Assembly (NCBI GenBank): GCA_024402455.1
Contig: JAKSTS010000005.1
Span: 1-44,167 of the forward strand
Length of the DNA: 44,167 nt
Direction: 5' to 3'
Source of the DNA: Treponemataceae bacterium
Lineage (GTDB): Bacteria; Spirochaetota; Spirochaetia; Treponematales; Treponemataceae
Shown: piece after piece, positions 41,425-44,167 of the stretch
Position numbering within the stretch: the stretch's first letter is position 1
Layout: each line of letters opens with the position of its first letter
Position numbers and translations under genes: made by a program
The notes under the pieces: model-generated
Seen by the model: the letters and a program-made list of their open reading frames with translations, nothing else
What the model was told of the DNA's origin: nothing
Databases searched by the model: none

Positions 41425-42546
41425 ATGGCAAGAGTATTCAATTTCAGTGCAGGTCCTTCAGCACTGCCAGAAGAAGTTTTGAAAGAATGCGCAGCAGAAA
41501 TGCTTGACTGCAACGGAACAGGTCAGAGCGTTATGGAAATGAGCCACCGCTCAAAGGCTTATGAACCAATTATTGCAGATGCAGAAGCAATGGTTCGCAA
41601 ATTGATGAACGTTCCTGCAAATTACAAAATTTTGTTCCTGCAGGGTGGTGCTTCAACACAGTTTGCAATGGTTCCTCTTAATCTTGGCATTAAAACTGGA
41701 AAAGCTGCTTATATTAAAACTGGTGTTTGGGCAAAAAAAGCAGAAGCAGAAGCTAAAAAACTTGGAATGGAAGTTACAACATTGGCTTCAAGTGAAGACA
41801 AAAACTTCTCTTATATTCCACGTGTAGAAAAAGTAACAGGCGACTATGATTATGTTCATATCACATTGAACAACACAATCATGGGAACACATTATGAATA
41901 CATTCCTGATACAGGAAACATTCCGCTTGTTGCAGATATTTCATCTTGCATTTTGAGTGAACCACTTGATGTTTCTAAATTCGGCGTTCTTTATGCTGGT
42001 GCACAGAAGAACCTTGCTCCTGCTGGTGTTACACTTGTAATCATCCGCGAAGATTTGATTACAGAAACACCACGTGCCGGAACACCAACAATGCTTACAT
42101 ATAAGACACATGCTGATGACGGTTCAATGTTCAATACACCGCCATGCTACACAATTTATGTTCTTGGCAAGGTTATGCACTGGATTGAAAAGAACGGTGG
42201 TGCAGAAGGCATGAAAAAACGCAACTATGAAAAAGCAAACATGCTTTATGACTATCTTGATAAATCTGATTTCTATCATGCAACAGCAGAAAAGGGCAGC
42301 CGCTCAATCATGAACGTTCCTTTCCTTACAAAATATTCTAATGGTGCAAAAGACGAAGCAAGCCTTGCTAAAGAAAAAGAAATCAATGATGCTTTCGTAA
42401 AAGGTGCAACAGCAGCAGGTCTTGTAAACCTCAAAGGACATCGTCTTGTTGGTGGAATGCGTGCATCTATTTATAATGCAATGACTTTGGACGGCGTAAA
42501 AGCCCTTATCAAATACATGGATGAGTTTGCTGCTGCAAACAAATAA
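41425..42546 (+). CDS. serC: Phosphoserine aminotransferase SerC
   Basis: This 373-residue PLP enzyme converts 3-phosphohydroxypyruvate and glutamate to phosphoserine in serine synthesis (and a related step in B6 synthesis in some bacteria). It has NFSAGPSALPEEVL at the N-terminus, LQGGASTQFAMVPLNL, DISSCILSEPLD, the PLP Lys in YAGAQKNLAPAG, TPPCYTIYVLG, and GGMRASIYNAM near the C-terminus. The RBS is TAGGAG. It is followed after 66 nt by serA, so two steps of the pathway are together; serB is not in the window. Confidence 0.97.
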   Translation: MARVFNFSAGPSALPEEVLKECAAEMLDCNGTGQSVMEMSHRSKAYEPIIADAEAMVRKLMNVPANYKILFLQGGASTQFAMVPLNLGIKTGKAAYIKTGVWAKKAEAEAKKLGMEVTTLASSEDKNFSYIPRVEKVTGDYDYVHITLNNTIMGTHYEYIPDTGNIPLVADISSCILSEPLDVSKFGVLYAGAQKNLAPAGVTLVIIREDLITETPRAGTPTMLTYKTHADDGSMFNTPPCYTIYVLGKVMHWIEKNGGAEGMKKRNYEKANMLYDYLDKSDFYHATAEKGSRSIMNVPFLTKYSNGAKDEASLAKEKEINDAFVKGATAAGLVNLKGHRLVGGMRASIYNAMTLDGVKALIKYMDEFAAANK

Positions 42547-42553
42547 CTAACTG

Positions 42554-42596
42554 AACTTTGCAGAACTTTTGCATGAAGTATTTGTTCTGCAGAGTT
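42554..42596 (+). repeat. Hairpin between serC and serA
   Basis: AACTTTGCAGAAC (42554-42566) and GTTCTGCAGAGTT (42584-42596) form a 13-bp stem with one G-U pair and a 17-nt loop. It lies just before the serA RBS and may tune serC/serA ratio. It belongs to the AAAGTTTGCA word family. Confidence 0.6.
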
Positions 42597-42612
42597 TGAA
42601 ATGGAGAACGAA

Positions 42613-43791
42613 ATGTTTAAGATTCAGACTTTAAATAAGATTTCAGCTACTGGTTTGGAAAAATTTCCAAGAGACGATTATGAAATTGCTTCAGAAATTA
42701 TTAACCCTGATGCAATTTTGCTGCGTTCTGCAGACATGCATTCAATGGAACTTCCTGCAACAGTAAAAGCAGTTGCACGTGCCGGTGCTGGAACAAACAA
42801 TATTCCGATTCCTGCAATGACAGAAAAAGGTGTTGTAGTATTTAATACACCAGGTGCAAATGCAAACGCTGTAAAAGAACTTGTAATTGCAGCACTTCTG
42901 TTTTCTAGCCGCCCTGTTCACAAGGCTGCAGAATGGGCAAAAACACTTGCCGGCAAAGGCGATGAAATCCCTGAACTTGCAGAAAAAGGCAAGAGCCAGT
43001 TTGTTGGTCCAGAAATTAAAGGAAAAACACTCGGTGTTATCGGTCTTGGTGCAATTGGTGCAATGGTTGCAAATGCAGCTATTGAACTTGGCATGGATGT
43101 AATCGGCTACGACCCGTTCCTTTCAGTTGATGCTGCATGGAGCTTGAGTCGTGCTGTTCATAAAGCAGAAAGCCTTGATTCATTGCTTGCAAAATCAGAC
43201 TACATTACAATTCATGTTCCACAGACAAACGATACAAAAGGCTTTATCAATGCAGACCGCATCGCTATTATGAAAAAAGGCGTTCGCATTTTGAACTTTG
43301 CCCGTGGTGGTCTTGTTGTAAACAAAGATGTTCTTGCTGCAATCGAAGCTGGAAAAGTTGCCGGCTACACATGTGACTTTGCAGATGAAGAGCTCCTCAA
43401 GAATGACAAAGTAATTTGTCTGCCACACCTTGGTGCTTCAACACCAGAAGCAGAAGACAACTGCGCATTTATGGCTGTTGCACAGCTCCGCGACTTTCTT
43501 GAAAACGGCAATATCGTTAATTCTGTTAACTTCCCGAAATGCCGCATCGATGCACCGGTTCCAGCAAATGGAACACGTGTCTGCATTGCAAACAAAAACG
43601 TTCCAAACATGGTTGGTCAGATTACAACAGTGCTTGCTGATGCAAAATGCAACATTGCTGCAATGGTTAACCAGAACCGTGCAGACGTTGCCTATAACAT
43701 CATTGATGTTGAAAATGCAATTGATGATGCAGTCGCTGCAAAGCTCAAGGCCATTGAAGGCGTAATTTCAGTTCGCCTTATTACTAAATAA
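42613..43791 (+). CDS. serA: D-3-phosphoglycerate dehydrogenase SerA with ACT domain
   Basis: This 392-residue NAD-dependent enzyme makes 3-phosphohydroxypyruvate, the first step of serine synthesis. It has VARAGAGTNNIPI, GANANAVKELVIA, the Rossmann motif GVIGLGAIGAMVANAA, catalytic Arg in NFARGGLVV, Glu in FADEELL, and His in LPHLGASTPEAEDN. The C-terminal 75 residues form an ACT domain (VPNMVGQITTVLADAKCNIAAMVNQNR), often the serine feedback site. I chose ATG 42613 because GGAG lies 6 nt before it; the ATG at 42601 overlaps that GGAG. It is downstream of serC. Confidence 0.96.
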   Translation: MFKIQTLNKISATGLEKFPRDDYEIASEIINPDAILLRSADMHSMELPATVKAVARAGAGTNNIPIPAMTEKGVVVFNTPGANANAVKELVIAALLFSSRPVHKAAEWAKTLAGKGDEIPELAEKGKSQFVGPEIKGKTLGVIGLGAIGAMVANAAIELGMDVIGYDPFLSVDAAWSLSRAVHKAESLDSLLAKSDYITIHVPQTNDTKGFINADRIAIMKKGVRILNFARGGLVVNKDVLAAIEAGKVAGYTCDFADEELLKNDKVICLPHLGASTPEAEDNCAFMAVAQLRDFLENGNIVNSVNFPKCRIDAPVPANGTRVCIANKNVPNMVGQITTVLADAKCNIAAMVNQNRADVAYNIIDVENAIDDAVAAKLKAIEGVISVRLITK

Positions 43792-43805
43792 GCTTAAAGA
43801 TTTGT

Positions 43806-43863
43806 AAAAAAGACTGCTAATAAGTTTGTCAGTAAGACAATTCTTGTTAGTCAGCCTTTTTTT
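43806..43863 (+). terminator. Terminator after serA
   Basis: AAAAAAGACTGCTAATAAG (about 43806-43824) pairs with CTTGTTAGTCAGCCTTTTTTT (about 43843-43863) with one bulge and two G-T pairs, ending in a T7 run. The word CTAATAAGTTTGTCA recurs in the composite repeat near 33924. Confidence 0.8.
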
Positions 43864-43932
43864 GTTTTAAATAAATAGAAGTTCAATCTGCTGTTAATTT
43901 AGCAGGCTGAAAATCTGCTGTGTTATAAGCTT

Positions 43933-44167
43933 TTACTTAAAGCTTGCTCTTGAAAGCGGCGAACCAATCCAGACGCCTTCGCTTCCGATATAATCTTGTT
44001 TCATTCCTTCAATTAAAAACTGAACGCTGTCAACTGTAGAAAAAGTTGTGGCTGTATAGACAATCTGAATGAGCTGTCCGAAATAGCCTTCAACGCCATA
44101 TTTGTTCCACTGGAATGAATCGTTAAAATTAAGATAAGCAACTTTGTTTTTTACAGTTGCAGAAAGC
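43933..44167 (-). CDS. GerMN-domain protein, 5' part cut by window edge
   Basis: The C-terminal 77 residues are visible. They read LSATVKNKVAYLNFN, YFGQLIQIVYTATTFSTV and VQFLIEGMK, then IGSPLSRASF. This is the GerMN pattern (Sporulation and spore germination domain, also found in exported proteins of non-sporing bacteria), where a beta strand, a helix and the phrase vxFxIeG occur in order. The stop codon is at 43933-43935. The N-terminus and any signal peptide or lipobox lie beyond the right edge. It is convergent with serA. Function in spirochetes is unknown; a cell-envelope role is the usual guess. Confidence 0.75.
   Translation of the reverse strand, partial: LSATVKNKVAYLNFNDSFQWNKYGVEGYFGQLIQIVYTATTFSTVDSVQFLIEGMKQDYIGSEGVWIGSPLSRASFK

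Overview
The window looks like chromosome from a host- or rumen-type treponeme (Spirochaetota), inferred from gene content rather than any marker gene. It is AT-rich with GC-rich third positions only in places, and carries Rex, CHASE2-cyclase, LysM/Slt, GerMN and TPR proteins, a secreted GH10 xylanase and two GGDEF proteins. There are no rRNA or tRNA genes, no CRISPR array and no complete insertion sequence.

Layout: 1-3.6 kb (minus) is a translation/stringent-response block: prfA (RF1), a Nudix-PrmC fusion and a relA/spoT-type gene cut by the left edge. 3.7-6.0 kb is very AT-rich and looks acquired: a GtrII-like membrane protein divergent from a small XRE regulator, with palindromic operators between. 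6.2-10.1 kb (plus) is a nickel-pincer cofactor locus: two small membrane proteins, then larE, larB and larC, with no larA in the window. 10.2-14.2 kb (minus) holds thioredoxin, a GAF-GGDEF cyclase, a YhcC-type radical SAM protein and a CapA-like lipoprotein. 14.4-17.1 kb (minus) is a two-component system preceded by a small secreted protein. 17.4-21 kb (plus) has a Pro/His-rich secreted protein, uppP and the xylanase. 21-24.6 kb (minus) pairs a lytic transglycosylase with an unusual LysM protein whose N-terminus resembles the Hsp70 substrate-binding domain; divergent from it is a TPR protein ending in a degenerate Mrr-like domain. 26.3-27.8 kb (minus) is an ArsB/NhaD-type transporter behind a clear yybP-ykoY (Mn2+) riboswitch with an overlapping terminator. 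28-34 kb (plus) has a LacI-sensor-GGDEF protein and an SH3/M48/CHASE2-cyclase operon; then putP, a 1432-residue hybrid kinase (minus), rex with two perfect operators around its promoter, the serC-serA serine pathway, and the end of a GerMN protein.

Cross-cutting observations: several genes have a -10 box only 6-11 nt before the start codon and no Shine-Dalgarno sequence (prfA, XRE, the 17.1 kb secreted gene, TPR, LacI-GGDEF), which points to leaderless translation. Intergenic regions contain many long perfect palindromes that share sequence words, and one roughly 127-bp MITE-like composite repeat. The best candidates for new biology are the Mn riboswitch in front of an ArsB/NhaD-type carrier, the membrane-protein pair coupled to larEBC through a terminator-like hairpin abutting the larE start, the Hsp70-SBD-like/LysM protein, and the relA homologue with a broken hydrolase motif and no canonical start codon.
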